DNA from: Ensifer adhaerens | GTDB taxonomy: Bacteria > Pseudomonadota > Alphaproteobacteria > Rhizobiales > Rhizobiaceae | DNA: 64,000 nucleotides | Direction of reading: 5' to 3' | Assembly (NCBI RefSeq): GCF_020035535.1 | Contig: NZ_CP083349.1 | Span: 1 to 64,000, forward strand | Part shown: positions 8,375 to 16,762 of the stretch, one piece after another | Layout of the letters: each line of letters opens with the position of its first letter | How positions within the stretch are numbered: the first letter of the stretch is position 1 | The notes under the pieces: generated by a model | The model's input: the letters and a program-made list of their open reading frames with translations, nothing else | Told to the model about the DNA's origin: nothing | Databases searched by the model: none | Translations under genes and position numbers: made by a program

Positions 8375-9019
8375 TCAGGCTCCGAGGCAGGTCTCGGCGA
8401 AGATCTTGAAGGCGCGGGCGCGGTGCGACAGGGCCTCCGCATCCCCCGGCTTCCAGCCGTGCTTCTCGTCAGCGCTCATTTCGCCGAAGGTGGTCTCGTA
8501 GCCCTTGGGCTGGAACACCGGATCGTAGCCGAAACCCTGGCTCCCGCGGGGCGGCCAGACGACGAAGCCTTCGACCTCGCCGCGGAAGAGCTCCACATGG
8601 CCGTCAGGCCAGGCAAGGCACAGTACCGAGACGAAGCGGGCGGCGCGCTGTGTGGGCGCCGTGGCGCCTTTTTCCTGCAACGCTTTCTCGACCTTCTCCA
8701 TCGCCATCGCGAAATCGCGGCTGCCGTCCTCGCGCTCGGCCCAGTTGGCGGTATAGACGCCGGGCGCGCCGTCGAGCGCGTCGATCGCGAGACCTGAATC
8801 GTCGGAAAGCGCCGGCAGGCCGGAGGCCTTGGCCGAGGCGAGCGCCTTGATCGTCGCGTTCTCCTCGAAGGTGGTGCCGGTTTCATCCGGCTCGATGAAG
8901 TTCAGGTCCGCAGCCGATTTCGCCTCGAAGCCGAGCGGGCCGATGAGGTCGCGGATTTCGCGGATCTTGCCGGCATTGTGGCTGGCGACGATCAGCGTCT
9001 TGTTGTCCAGTTTGCGCAT
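8375..9019 (-). CDS. rdgB: XTP/dITP pyrophosphatase RdgB
   Basis: RdgB removes non-canonical purine nucleotides (XTP, dITP, dHAPTP) from the pool. The 214-residue protein carries the HAM1-family SHNAGK motif near residue 13, TFEENA followed by KA, the SDDSGL loop, and GFGYDPVF plus SHRARAF near the C terminus. The start MRKLDNK (ATG at 9019) puts the first strand directly before SHNAGK; an ATG at 9040 is an alternative. It lies between hemW and a VOC gene in a minus-strand operon. Confidence 0.95.
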   Translation of the reverse strand: MRKLDNKTLIVASHNAGKIREIRDLIGPLGFEAKSAADLNFIEPDETGTTFEENATIKALASAKASGLPALSDDSGLAIDALDGAPGVYTANWAEREDGSRDFAMAMEKVEKALQEKGATAPTQRAARFVSVLCLAWPDGHVELFRGEVEGFVVWPPRGSQGFGYDPVFQPKGYETTFGEMSADEKHGWKPGDAEALSHRARAFKIFAETCLGA

Positions 9020-9036
9020 GGTGTCTCGTTTCGTAT

Positions 9037-9456
9037 TCATTCGATGGACCAGAGGCCCGGCTCCGCACATTCGAGGCTGTTGCCGGCCGGATCGCGGAAG
9101 TAGAAGGACCGCGCCCCGTTGGGCCAGCGAAGATCGCTTTCTATTGCAATGCCGGCCGCGTCCAGCTTCGCTTTCCAGGCGTCGAGCGCCTCGGCCGCCA
9201 CCCGGAAGCACATGTGCCCCCGGCCGGTCGTACCGTGCGGAGGCACCGGCAGTGCGGCGTCCGGCGCTGGCGGCTTCACCGTTTCGGCCGGGTTGAAGAT
9301 CAGGAGCACGCCTTGGCCACAACGGAAGAACACGTGCCGGTTTCCGGCGCGGGTGATCCTGTCGAGACCGAGAACGCCGCCGTAGAAGGCCTCGGCGGCG
9401 TCGAGATCGGCCGCATAGAGCGCCGTCTCGAGAATGCCTTCCAGTGCCGGGGCCAT
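9037..9456 (-). CDS. VOC-family (glyoxalase/bleomycin-resistance fold) protein
   Basis: A 139-residue vicinal-oxygen-chelate protein with two beta-alpha-beta-beta-beta modules: [21 protein letters not shown] at the N terminus and [22 protein letters not shown] then [19 protein letters not shown] at the C terminus. The [10 protein letters not shown] strand carries the usual metal-binding Glu. Members include glyoxalase I-like enzymes, dioxygenases and resistance proteins; the substrate is unknown. It sits 17 bases upstream of rdgB and about 15 bases downstream of rph, so it is probably transcribed with them. Confidence 0.82.
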   Translation of the reverse strand: MAPALEGILETALYAADLDAAEAFYGGVLGLDRITRAGNRHVFFRCGQGVLLIFNPAETVKPPAPDAALPVPPHGTTGRGHMCFRVAAEALDAWKAKLDAAGIAIESDLRWPNGARSFYFRDPAGNSLECAEPGLWSIE

Positions 9457-9471
9457 GTCAGTTCCTTTTTG

Positions 9472-10191
9472 TCAGCCGGCGATCGCCTGCTTCTGCAGCG
9501 CGACCAGTTCGGCAATGCCGTTCTTTGCCAGACCCATCAGGCTTGCGAATTCCTCTTCCGAGAAAGGCTTGCCTTCGGCCGTGCCCTGGATCTCGACGAT
9601 ACCGCCGGAGCCGGTCATGACGAAGTTGGCATCGGTCTCGGCAGCGGAATCTTCGAGGTAGTCGAGGTCGATCACCGACTGGTTGGCGAAGATGCCGCAG
9701 GAGATGGCGGCGACATGGTCCTTCAGGACCTTCTCGACCTTGACCATGTTGCGCGCTTCCATCCATTTCAGGCAATCGTAGAGCGCGACCCAAGCGCCGG
9801 TGATCGAGGCCGTGCGCGTGCCGCCATCGGCCTGGATGACGTCGCAGTCGATCGAAATCTGACGTTCGCCGAGCGCCGGCAGGTCGACGACCGCGCGCAG
9901 GGACCGGCCGATCAGTCGCTGAATTTCCTGGGTGCGGCCGCTCTGCTTGCCGCTCGATGCTTCGCGACGCATGCGCTCGCCGGTGGCGCGCGGCAGCATG
10001 CCGTATTCCGCCGTTACCCAGCCCTTGCCGCCGTTGCGCAGCCAGGCCGGGACTTTTTCCTCAAGGCTGGCGGTGCACAGCACATGCGTGTCGCCGAACC
10101 GCACCAGACAGGAGCCTTCCGCGTGCTTGGAAAAATTGCGCTCGAAAGAAACCTTGCGCATTTGATCTGTTTTTCTGCCGGATGGCCGCAT
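9472..10191 (-). CDS. rph: Ribonuclease PH
   Basis: RNase PH is a phosphorolytic 3'-5' exoribonuclease that trims tRNA precursors as a hexameric ring. The 239-residue product shows the family opening [36 protein letters not shown], the arginine-rich substrate segment [18 protein letters not shown] with [14 protein letters not shown], and [20 protein letters not shown]. The ATG at 10191 fits the conserved N terminus; one codon pair upstream is also open. It is divergent from hrcA, an arrangement common in Rhizobiales, and probably leads the rph-VOC-rdgB-hemW transcript. Confidence 0.96.
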   Translation of the reverse strand: MRPSGRKTDQMRKVSFERNFSKHAEGSCLVRFGDTHVLCTASLEEKVPAWLRNGGKGWVTAEYGMLPRATGERMRREASSGKQSGRTQEIQRLIGRSLRAVVDLPALGERQISIDCDVIQADGGTRTASITGAWVALYDCLKWMEARNMVKVEKVLKDHVAAISCGIFANQSVIDLDYLEDSAAETDANFVMTGSGGIVEIQGTAEGKPFSEEEFASLMGLAKNGIAELVALQKQAIAG

Positions 10192-10284
10192 CGTCAACTC
10201 CTATCGTATCTCGTCAGCCTTCTAGAGCATGGCAGAGGTAAAGGGAACCGGTGGATAGTCGGGCGAAGGGGCGTTTTTTCCCTT

Positions 10285-10313
10285 TTGCCATCAGGCGGCA
10301 GGAACACTATATT
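10285..10313 (+). promoter_or_regulatory. Predicted sigma-70 promoter of hrcA
   Basis: TTGCCA at 10285-10290 and TATATT at 10308-10313 are separated by exactly 17 bases, close to the vegetative consensus. The -10 ends 38 bases before the hrcA ATG. No CIRCE inverted repeat is seen, so HrcA autoregulation is not supported here. Confidence 0.65.
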
Positions 10314-10351
10314 CCGGCCACGGCAGGATGTGCCTGCAAATGTGGAGTGAC

Positions 10352-11431
10352 ATGGTACTGCGCAATCCCGGAGCTAAGGAAATCGCAGCCGCGCTGGACG
10401 AGCGCTCGGGCGAAATCTTCCGTCGCATCGTGGAGACCTATCTGACGAGCGGCGAGCCGCTCGGCTCGCGCAATCTGTCGCGGCTTCTGCCCATGGCGCT
10501 CTCTCCCGCTTCCGTTCGCAATGTGATGAGCGATCTCGAAGATCTCGGTCTCATCTATTCGCCGCATGTCAGCGCCGGTCGTCTGCCGACCCAGACGGGC
10601 CTGCGTTTCTTCGTCGACGCCTTCATGCAGGTCGGCAATCTCTCGATCGAGGATCGGGCGTCGATCGATCGCCAGGTCCGGCGCGGCGACCACGCCCAGC
10701 CGGTGGACGCATTGATGGCTGAGGCGAGCCAGATGTTGTCGGGCATGTCGCGCGGGGCGGGCCTCGTCATCACCGCCAAGGCCGATCCCGTGCTGAAGCA
10801 TGTTGAGTTCATTCGCCTGGCGCCGACCAAAGCGCTTGCCGTTCTCGTCGGCGAGCACGACCAGGTGGAAAACCGCATCATCGAGCTGCCGGCAGGCGTC
10901 ACCAGTTCGCAGCTAACCGAAGCGGCAAACTTCCTGAACGCGCATCTCGCCGGCCAGACGATCGCCGAAGTGCGAACGCAGCTCGAAAACGTAAAGCAGA
11001 CGGTACGCGGTGAACTCGATGCGCTGTCTCAGGATCTCGTCGAGCGCGGTCTCGCCATCTGGTCGGGCAATGAGGGCGACGAAAAGCCGGCGCGGTTGAT
11101 CGTGCGCGGCCGTGCCAATCTGCTCGAGGGACTGGAAGGGGCCGAGGACATCGATCGGCTCCGCATGCTTTTCGACGACCTCGAAAAGAAGGACAGCATG
11201 ATCGAGCTGCTCGATCTTGCCGAGAGCGGGCCGGGTGTGCGGATCTTCATCGGCTCTGAAAACAAGCTCTTCTCGCTCTCGGGCTCCTCGCTGATCGTCG
11301 CGCCCTATCGCGATGGCGAAGATCGCATCGTCGGCGCGGTCGGCGTCATCGGTCCGACGCGGCTCAACTATTCCCGCATCGTGCCGATGGTCGACTATAC
11401 CGCGCAACTGATGTCGCGGCTTTCCCGTTAA
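10352..11431 (+). CDS. hrcA: Heat-inducible transcription repressor HrcA
   Basis: HrcA represses chaperonin genes by binding CIRCE and depends on GroEL for folding. The 359-residue protein has an N-terminal winged HTH (about 15-80, with [30 protein letters not shown] and [16 protein letters not shown]), a GAF-like central domain and the C-terminal signature [10 protein letters not shown] plus [19 protein letters not shown]. The chosen ATG ([10 protein letters not shown]) is preceded by GGAG; the frame is open 24 bases further. grpE follows after 163 bases with its own predicted heat-shock promoter. The target CIRCE sites, normally upstream of groESL, are outside this window. Confidence 0.96.
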   Translation: MVLRNPGAKEIAAALDERSGEIFRRIVETYLTSGEPLGSRNLSRLLPMALSPASVRNVMSDLEDLGLIYSPHVSAGRLPTQTGLRFFVDAFMQVGNLSIEDRASIDRQVRRGDHAQPVDALMAEASQMLSGMSRGAGLVITAKADPVLKHVEFIRLAPTKALAVLVGEHDQVENRIIELPAGVTSSQLTEAANFLNAHLAGQTIAEVRTQLENVKQTVRGELDALSQDLVERGLAIWSGNEGDEKPARLIVRGRANLLEGLEGAEDIDRLRMLFDDLEKKDSMIELLDLAESGPGVRIFIGSENKLFSLSGSSLIVAPYRDGEDRIVGAVGVIGPTRLNYSRIVPMVDYTAQLMSRLSR

Positions 11432-11464
11432 AGGCGCGCTTTTGGTCGCGCGCACGATTGAACC

Positions 11465-11493
11465 CTTGATTTTTCGGCCCCAAACCTCGATAT
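11465..11493 (+). promoter_or_regulatory. Predicted RpoH (sigma-32) promoter of grpE
   Basis: CTTGAT at 11465-11470, 17 bases, CGATAT at 11488-11493. This fits the CTTGAA-N17-CCATNT pattern of alphaproteobacterial RpoH promoters with two mismatches, and has the same spacing as the hsp20 promoter at 54669-54697. The leader to the grpE ATG would be about 95 nt. Confidence 0.5.
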
Positions 11494-11594
11494 CGGCTTC
11501 AAATCCAGTCACTGGGCATTTTTGCTGAGACGCAGGCTCGCGCTTGCGACGCGGAAATGCGAAGGACGATAGAGACGACACTGCGGAGAACGTC

Positions 11595-12212
11595 ATGACC
11601 GACGATACGAACAAGCACGGACCCGAGGCCACCGACGAGGTATACGACGCTGCGCCGGACGTTGCCGACGCTGCTCAAGCTGCGCCGGTTGCCGAGCCTG
11701 ATCCGTTGGAGCTCGCCAAGGCCGAGAACACCGAGCTGCGTGACAAGTACCTTCGGCTTGCCGCCGAGATGGACAATCTGCGCCGCAGGACCGAGCGCGA
11801 CGTGAAGGATGCGAAGTCCTACTCCGTCGCCGGCTTTGCCCGCGACATGCTCGCTGTTTCGGACAACCTTCGCCGGGCGCTCGACGCCATTCCGGCAGAG
11901 GCCAGGGAAACCGCCGAAGCTGGTCTCACCGCGCTGATCGAAGGCGTGGAAATGACCGAGCGTTCGATGCTTTCGGCGCTTGAGCGTCATGGCGTCAAGA
12001 AGCTGGAGCCGGAAGGCCAGAAGTTCGACCCGAACTTCCATCAGGCCATGTTCGAGATTCCGAATGCGGACGTGCCGAACAACACCGTGCTGCAGGTCGT
12101 TCAGGCCGGCTACACCATCGGTGACCGCGTTCTGCGTCCGGCCATGGTCGGTGTGTCCAAGGGCGGACCGAAGGTCGTGGCCGCAGAGAACGGCGACGCA
12201 CCGTCCGCCTGA
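11595..12212 (+). CDS. grpE: Nucleotide exchange factor GrpE
   Basis: GrpE is the homodimeric exchange factor that releases ADP from DnaK. The 205-residue protein has an acidic disordered N terminus (about 1-38), a long coiled-coil helix (about 38-95, with [20 protein letters not shown]), a four-helix part and a C-terminal beta domain containing [33 protein letters not shown]. The ATG at 11595 follows GCGGAGAA; the open frame upstream to 11544 is not family-like. dnaK and dnaJ are not in the window. A strong terminator follows. Confidence 0.96.
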   Translation: MTDDTNKHGPEATDEVYDAAPDVADAAQAAPVAEPDPLELAKAENTELRDKYLRLAAEMDNLRRRTERDVKDAKSYSVAGFARDMLAVSDNLRRALDAIPAEARETAEAGLTALIEGVEMTERSMLSALERHGVKKLEPEGQKFDPNFHQAMFEIPNADVPNNTVLQVVQAGYTIGDRVLRPAMVGVSKGGPKVVAAENGDAPSA

Positions 12213-12234
12213 TCCAACGGATCAGAGTTTCAAG

Positions 12235-12268
12235 AAAACGCCGCGCGAATTTCGCGCGGCGTTTTTGT
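12235..12268. terminator. Bidirectional intrinsic terminator between grpE and the FAD oxidase gene
   Basis: A perfect 15-bp inverted repeat (AAAACGCCGCGCGAA, one T, then its complement) ending in TTTTTG on the plus strand and AAAA on the left. It serves two converging transcripts. Confidence 0.88.
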
Positions 12269-12305
12269 TTGGGCAGAAGGATGGGCGCAGCTTCAGGCGC
12301 AGTCC

Positions 12306-13541
12306 CTATCCGAAGAGCTGGTGCAGGTGATCGTTAAGGAAACGGCCTTCCGGATCGACCTTGGCCCGCAGCGCCCGGAAATCGCCTGCGCGGGGATAGA
12401 GCGCGGTCACATCCTCGGCGCCGAGGAAGTGCAGCTTGCCCCAGTGCGGCCGTGACCCGTACTGCCTGAGGATCGTGTCGACGTCCTTCAGATAATCCCA
12501 GTAGTCGGTTCCCGGCTCGCCCGAGACCGAGAGCGTGATCGAGTCCTGCTCGAAGAAGGGGCTGATCCAGCCGGTGTCGCCGGCGGTGAAGCGGTACTCG
12601 ATCGGGTAGATGCAGGTCGGGTGCTTCTCCAGCATCAGCTTGCGCACCGCCTTTACCGCTTCCTTGCCGTGGGCGACGGGCACCGCATATTCCAGTTCGT
12701 GGAAATTCGGCACGTATTCGATCGGGTAGATCTCCGAGGAATAGGCGATCTTCTCGAAACGGCGCTCGGTCGGCGCTTCCTCGGTGATGTCGATCACCTT
12801 CATCTCGCAGACGTCGGAGGTGTTTTCAGTCGTCGAGACCGACGCGGTGTCCGGAAGGCAATAACAATGCCGGCTTTCCGGTACGGGGCACCAGAAGAAG
12901 CCGAAATGGCGGTGCTTGGCGGCCAGTTCGTCGTGCTGCTCGATCATTTCGTCGAAGGTGCAGCGCCAGAGCTTTTCATGCAGGTTGTAGCTGTCCATCG
13001 CCTGCAGCGTGATCTCTGAGATCACGCCGAGCATGCCGACCGACACCCGCGCCGCCTCCAGCAGATCGGGCGTCGTCTCGTCGACCACAAGGATGCTGCC
13101 ATCCGGCTGCACCAGGCGCATGCCGACGATCTGCGAGGCCATGTTGCCGAGCCTGGCGCCGGTCCCGTGGGTGCCGGTGGTGAGCGCGCCGGCCAGCGCC
13201 TGGCTGTCGATATCACCCTGATTGATCAGCGACAGGCCGTTGGATTTGAGCACCTTGCCGAGCTGGTTGATGGTCGTGCCCGCCTTCACCGCGACGCGCT
13301 TGCGTGCGTAGTCGATGCCGACGACGCCCTGCATGCTGGAGAGCGTCAGCTGGAGCCCGCTGGTCAGCGCCACCGGGGTAAAGGAATGGCCGGAGCCGGC
13401 GCAGCGCACGTTCAGCCCTTGCGACGTTGCCTCGCGCACCATTTCGGCCAGCGCCGCCTCATTTTCCGGAGCACCGCGATGGCGCACGATACATGATTGG
13501 TTTCCGACCCAGTTGCGCCAGTGTCCACCTGCCTGAAGCAT
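12306..13541 (-). CDS. FAD-linked oxidase, gulono/arabinono-lactone oxidase family
   Basis: A 411-residue VAO-family flavoprotein. The N-terminal FAD domain has CAGSGHSFTPVALTSG near residues 48-63, whose GHS histidine is the family's usual covalent flavin site, and QGDIDSQALAGALTTGTHGTG. The C-terminal part has RPHWGKLHFL, the HWxK motif of L-gulono- and D-arabinono-1,4-lactone oxidases. Such enzymes oxidise aldonolactones or polyols; the substrate here is not known. The ATG at 13541 (MLQAGGHWRNWVGN) is chosen over the open frame from 13661, which overlaps the SDR gene. Only 11 bases separate it from the SDR stop, so the two form an operon. Confidence 0.85.
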   Translation of the reverse strand: MLQAGGHWRNWVGNQSCIVRHRGAPENEAALAEMVREATSQGLNVRCAGSGHSFTPVALTSGLQLTLSSMQGVVGIDYARKRVAVKAGTTINQLGKVLKSNGLSLINQGDIDSQALAGALTTGTHGTGARLGNMASQIVGMRLVQPDGSILVVDETTPDLLEAARVSVGMLGVISEITLQAMDSYNLHEKLWRCTFDEMIEQHDELAAKHRHFGFFWCPVPESRHCYCLPDTASVSTTENTSDVCEMKVIDITEEAPTERRFEKIAYSSEIYPIEYVPNFHELEYAVPVAHGKEAVKAVRKLMLEKHPTCIYPIEYRFTAGDTGWISPFFEQDSITLSVSGEPGTDYWDYLKDVDTILRQYGSRPHWGKLHFLGAEDVTALYPRAGDFRALRAKVDPEGRFLNDHLHQLFG

Positions 13542-13552
13542 TTTCCCCTCCC

Positions 13553-14320
13553 TCAAACCGCGGTGAAGCAATTGTCGACGAACAGATGCGTGCCGTTGAT
13601 GAAGCTCGCCTCGTCGCTTGCCAGGAACAGCGCCGCATTCGCCACTTCCTTGGGGTCGCACATGCGGCCCTGTTGGGCGGCGATGGCCGCCTCCGAAACG
13701 TCGACCCCATATTTGCTAAGGCCGACAAGCTCGCGCTTGCCGTGGTCGGTGGCGATAAAACCCGGGCAGACGGCGTTGCAGCGGATGCCACGATCGCGGA
13801 ACTCGACGGCGATGGCGCGGGCGAACATGTGGCAGGCGCCCTTGGTCGTGTCGTAGAGCACTTCCATCGGCGTTGCCGCGACGGCCGAAATCGACGAGGT
13901 GCAGACGATGCTGCCGCCGCCGGCGGAAAGCATGCCCGGCAGCACTGCCTTGGTCATCAGGAACATGCTACGCACGTTCACCGCCATCAGCCGGTCCCAT
14001 TCGTCTTCCTCGACTTCGAGGAAGGGACCGACGGCGAGGATGCCGGCGTGGTTGAAGAGAACGGTGATGGCGCCGAATGCCGCCTCGACCGCCTTGACGG
14101 CTGATGTCACCTCTGCGGATACCGAGACGTCGGCAGGAGCGAAGATCGCCTCTCCGCCATTGGCGCGGATCGATGCCGCGACCTCTTCACCCTTGCTGCG
14201 CGGCAGGTCGACGATCGCGACCTTTGCGCCTTCGCGCGCGAAGAGTTCTGATGCGGCCAGGCCGCACCCGCCTGCGCCACCACTGATCAGTGCCACCTTG
14301 CCTGAAAGCCTGCCTGCCAT
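13553..14320 (-). CDS. Short-chain dehydrogenase/reductase (SDR)
   Basis: A classical 255-residue SDR: cofactor loop SGGAGGCGLA (residues 13-22), an Asp ending the second strand (VAIVDLPRS) that favours NAD(H) over NADP(H), the NHAG motif, catalytic Ser in CTSSISA and the YDTTK catalytic Tyr/Lys pair. PG near residue 185 is typical of the family. The ATG at 14320 follows a strong GGAGGA. It heads an operon with the FAD oxidase, suggesting successive oxidation of a sugar, polyol or hydroxy compound. A LuxR-type regulator is transcribed divergently. Confidence 0.9.
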   Translation of the reverse strand: MAGRLSGKVALISGGAGGCGLAASELFAREGAKVAIVDLPRSKGEEVAASIRANGGEAIFAPADVSVSAEVTSAVKAVEAAFGAITVLFNHAGILAVGPFLEVEEDEWDRLMAVNVRSMFLMTKAVLPGMLSAGGGSIVCTSSISAVAATPMEVLYDTTKGACHMFARAIAVEFRDRGIRCNAVCPGFIATDHGKRELVGLSKYGVDVSEAAIAAQQGRMCDPKEVANAALFLASDEASFINGTHLFVDNCFTAV

Positions 14321-14392
14321 TGCGTCCTCCTCATCGGCGTTCGTCGCAACGGTCGCCAGGGCGATCCGTTTCGCGACGACCTGTTGCTCTCT

Positions 14393-14448
14393 CCCCGGGG
14401 GAATTATTGTTGACGAAGCAGGGGCTGTCGATATCCCATGGGGGATAC
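14393..14448. promoter_or_regulatory. Candidate operator pair between the SDR and LuxR genes
   Basis: Two GC-core palindromes: TCCCC-G-GGGGA at 14393-14403 and TATCCC-N4-GGGATA at 14433-14448, with centres about 42 bp apart (four helical turns). TTGACG at 14411-14416 lies between them, 16 bases before the second palindrome, which would overlap the -10 of a promoter reading towards the LuxR gene. The binding protein is inferred to be that regulator. Confidence 0.4.
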
Positions 14449-14472
14449 GAGGAGCGGGAGGATGAAACCGGA

Positions 14473-15285
14473 ATGCTGGCAAGGGAATCCGCCGATATCT
14501 CGGCGATGATCGGTCTGATCGGTACTGAGGATTTCGGCCAGGCGCTCGACCGGATGCTGCGATCGATCACCAGCTTCGATCTCTCCGTTGCCTTCGCCTA
14601 TCCCTATGATGCAAGGCCGATCGTGCTGCACGACGGCTATACGGCAAAGGTATCGGCGAGCGCGCTTTCCGCCTATCTCGGCGGCGCCTATCTGCTCGAT
14701 CCCTTCTATGTCGCCTGTTGCGCCGGACAGCCCGCCGGCCTCTGGCGCATGCGTGAGCTGGCACCGGACCGGTTCTTCCAGTCCGACTTCTCGTCGTCAG
14801 CAGAGGTTCATCCCTGCGTGTCGATGGAAAAGGGCGTCCTGGTGGAGGAGGTCGGCTTCGTCATACCGCTCGACGGAGGCCTGCAGGCGACCTACTCGCT
14901 GATGCGCGGTCGCGGCGGTGAGCCCTTCAGCGCGGCCGAACTCGAACGACTGCGCGTCTATGAGCCGATCGTGCGTGAGGCGGTCCGCTCGAACTGGCGC
15001 CAGCAGGGGCAGAGCTTTGCGCCGCCGCCCTCCAAAGAGGGCGACGATGCCATGGAAGCAGCGTTCGACAGCCTTTGTTCGGACCGGCTGACCAAGCAGC
15101 AGCGCAACATCGTGCGCCTGATCCTCAGGGGACACAGCAACCTTTCGATCGGCAAGGTGATGAGCATCGCCGAGGGAACGGTCCGGATCCATCGCAAGAA
15201 CATCTACCGCCGGCTCGGCATTTCAAGCCAGGGTGCGCTGTTCCGGATTTTCATAGATCATTTGAACGGTCGGCAGCTCTACTGA
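14473..15285 (+). CDS. LuxR-type HTH transcriptional regulator
   Basis: A 270-residue protein with a C-terminal LuxR/GerE HTH (about 203-258: LTKQQRNIVRLILRGHSNLS, then SIAEGTVRIHRKNIYRRLGI). The N-terminal ~190 residues form a domain I do not recognise as an acyl-homoserine-lactone pocket; the WxxxY/D signature of autoinducer domains is not evident. It probably senses a metabolite linked to the divergent SDR-oxidase operon. The ATG at 14473 is preceded by GGGAGG 11 bases upstream; an ATG at 14462 is out of frame and short. Confidence 0.82.
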   Translation: MLARESADISAMIGLIGTEDFGQALDRMLRSITSFDLSVAFAYPYDARPIVLHDGYTAKVSASALSAYLGGAYLLDPFYVACCAGQPAGLWRMRELAPDRFFQSDFSSSAEVHPCVSMEKGVLVEEVGFVIPLDGGLQATYSLMRGRGGEPFSAAELERLRVYEPIVREAVRSNWRQQGQSFAPPPSKEGDDAMEAAFDSLCSDRLTKQQRNIVRLILRGHSNLSIGKVMSIAEGTVRIHRKNIYRRLGISSQGALFRIFIDHLNGRQLY

Positions 15286-15327
15286 CGCAGGCACGGCGCG
15301 TCCGGCGGACGCGCGCCGTTGCTACTT

Positions 15328-15792
15328 TCAGGCGGCGTGCGAGGTCGCGTCGTCGTCGAGCAGCGTGTAGATCGCGCTGGCGGAATCGCTCGAGCGGATC
15401 TTGGCGACCATGTCCTGATCGCGAAGCACGCGGGCGATACGCGACAGGGCCTTGAGGTGATCGGCGCCGGCACCCTCCGGGGCGAGCAGCAGGAAGACGA
15501 GATCGACCGGCTGGTCGTCGAGCGCTTCGAAATCGACAGGCGTATCCAGTCGCGCGAAGATGCCGATGATCGAGGGAAGATTGTTGAGCTTGCCGTGCGG
15601 GATGGCGATGCCATTGCCTACGCCGGTGGAGCCAAGACGCTCCCGCTGCAGGATCACGTCGAAGATTTCACGCTCGGGAAGCCCGGTGATCTTTGATGCT
15701 TTTGCCGCCAATTCCTGAAGGAGCTGCTTTTTCGAGTTGGCCCTCATGGCCGGGATGATCGCATTTTGATGCAGTAGACCTGCCAATGCCAT
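15328..15792 (-). CDS. ptsN: Nitrogen PTS component EIIA-Ntr
   Basis: PtsN is the terminal phosphoacceptor of the nitrogen phosphotransferase system (PtsP-PtsO-PtsN) and regulates potassium transport, carbon-nitrogen balance and stress responses through its phosphorylation state. The 154-residue product is a complete PTS_EIIA type-2 domain, with phospho-acceptor His in NGIAIPHGKL (near residue 66) and LLLAPEGAGADHLKALSRIA. It is the last gene of the lptC-lptA-lptB-rpoN-hpf-ptsN series, a linkage kept across Proteobacteria. A 10-bp inverted repeat lies in its leader. Confidence 0.95.
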   Translation of the reverse strand: MALAGLLHQNAIIPAMRANSKKQLLQELAAKASKITGLPEREIFDVILQRERLGSTGVGNGIAIPHGKLNNLPSIIGIFARLDTPVDFEALDDQPVDLVFLLLAPEGAGADHLKALSRIARVLRDQDMVAKIRSSDSASAIYTLLDDDATSHAA

Positions 15793-15811
15793 TCTTTTGT
15801 CCTCGTTCGCC

Positions 15812-15860
15812 GGTTAGAGCCGGACAACATCATCACAAATGCGTCGCAATGGCTCTAACC
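15812..15860 (-). promoter_or_regulatory. Long inverted repeat in the ptsN leader
   Basis: GGTTAGAGCC at 15812-15821 and its exact complement at 15851-15860 enclose 29 bases. The structure ends about 20 bases before the ptsN ATG on the minus strand, close enough to affect translation or act as an operator. It resembles no element I can name. Confidence 0.4.
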
Positions 15861-15929
15861 ATCTTTGTCATGGCGGGTTCCATGCACAGAAAAGTCACAT
15901 TTTTCCGGCCTGCCCGCTGATTATGGGCA

Positions 15930-15959
15930 AGAGGAGCGCTGGCATGCCAACGCTCCTCT
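15930..15959 (-). terminator. Hairpin after hpf without a T-run
   Basis: Arms AGAGGAGCG and CGCTCCTCT enclose a further GGCATGCC palindrome, six bases past the hpf stop on the minus strand. No T-run follows, so it may attenuate read-through into ptsN or stabilise the hpf mRNA end instead of terminating fully. Confidence 0.5.
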
Positions 15960-15965
15960 ATCCGC

Positions 15966-16538
15966 TCATGCTTTGATATTGGCAGCGTCGATCCAGCCAA
16001 TATTTCCATCGTTGCGTCTGTAGACGATATTCAGATCGTCCTTGCCGGGGCTACGGAACATCAGGACAGGTTCGTCTGTCATGTCGAGTGCCATCACGGC
16101 ACTGGCGACAGACATTGTCCTCAATTGTTTCGTGCTTTCGGCGACGATCGTCGGTGCATAATCCTCAGGGACTTCGTCGTCCTCGAAGGGCACCGAATCC
16201 ATCACTGTGTAGGCTACCTCGGCAGCGCTCTGCCCGTTGCCGTTATGGTGATCCTTCAGCTTCCGCTTGTAGCGACGCAGACGCTTTTCGATGCGATCCG
16301 ACGCCGCGTCAAACGCAGCTTGAGGGTCGTTCGCTTGACCGTTCGCCTGCATAACCACGCCCGTATCGAGATGAAGCTTGCAGTCGGCGCTGAAGCGCGA
16401 CCCGGATTTTTCCACAGTGACCTGGCTTGAATATCCTCCGTCGAAATATTTGGTTACGGCCTGCTCGATCTGCTCGCCGATGCGGGCTCGGAACGAATCG
16501 CCGATTTCCATCTGTTTACCGGATACACGCACACTCAT
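15966..16538 (-). CDS. hpf: Ribosome hibernation promoting factor, long form
   Basis: The 190-residue product combines the N-terminal S30AE ribosome-binding domain (about 1-105, beginning MSVRVSGKQMEIGDSFRARI) with the C-terminal dimerisation domain of long HPF (about 130-190, including DEPVLMFRSPGKDDLNIVYRR). Long HPF forms 100S ribosome dimers in stationary phase or starvation. ATG 16538 follows GAGAGGA; the open frame to 16733 is non-homologous. Its place behind rpoN is standard for the rpoN cluster. Confidence 0.94.
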   Translation of the reverse strand: MSVRVSGKQMEIGDSFRARIGEQIEQAVTKYFDGGYSSQVTVEKSGSRFSADCKLHLDTGVVMQANGQANDPQAAFDAASDRIEKRLRRYKRKLKDHHNGNGQSAAEVAYTVMDSVPFEDDEVPEDYAPTIVAESTKQLRTMSVASAVMALDMTDEPVLMFRSPGKDDLNIVYRRNDGNIGWIDAANIKA

Positions 16539-16762
16539 GGAGTTTCCTCTCTCGTTCGTGATTTGCGCAGCCAGTCTATTCCAAGCGGTCCCGTCATCCA
16601 AGCCTTTCAGACTTGCGGGCGCGCCTTGTCGCAGCCACCGGTCGTACCGGTTCGCTTCCGGGGCGAGCATCTCCCCGGCAATTGCGGCGGGCTCATATCG
16701 CCTGTGTCGGAGAGAGTCAATTGGAGGTCGCAAAAAAGTTAATGCAGCTTAACTTACGGTGC

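Noticed and set aside
10192..10351. CIRCE operator before hrcA
   Set aside because: No TTAGCACTC-N9-GAGTGCTAA-like repeat is present.
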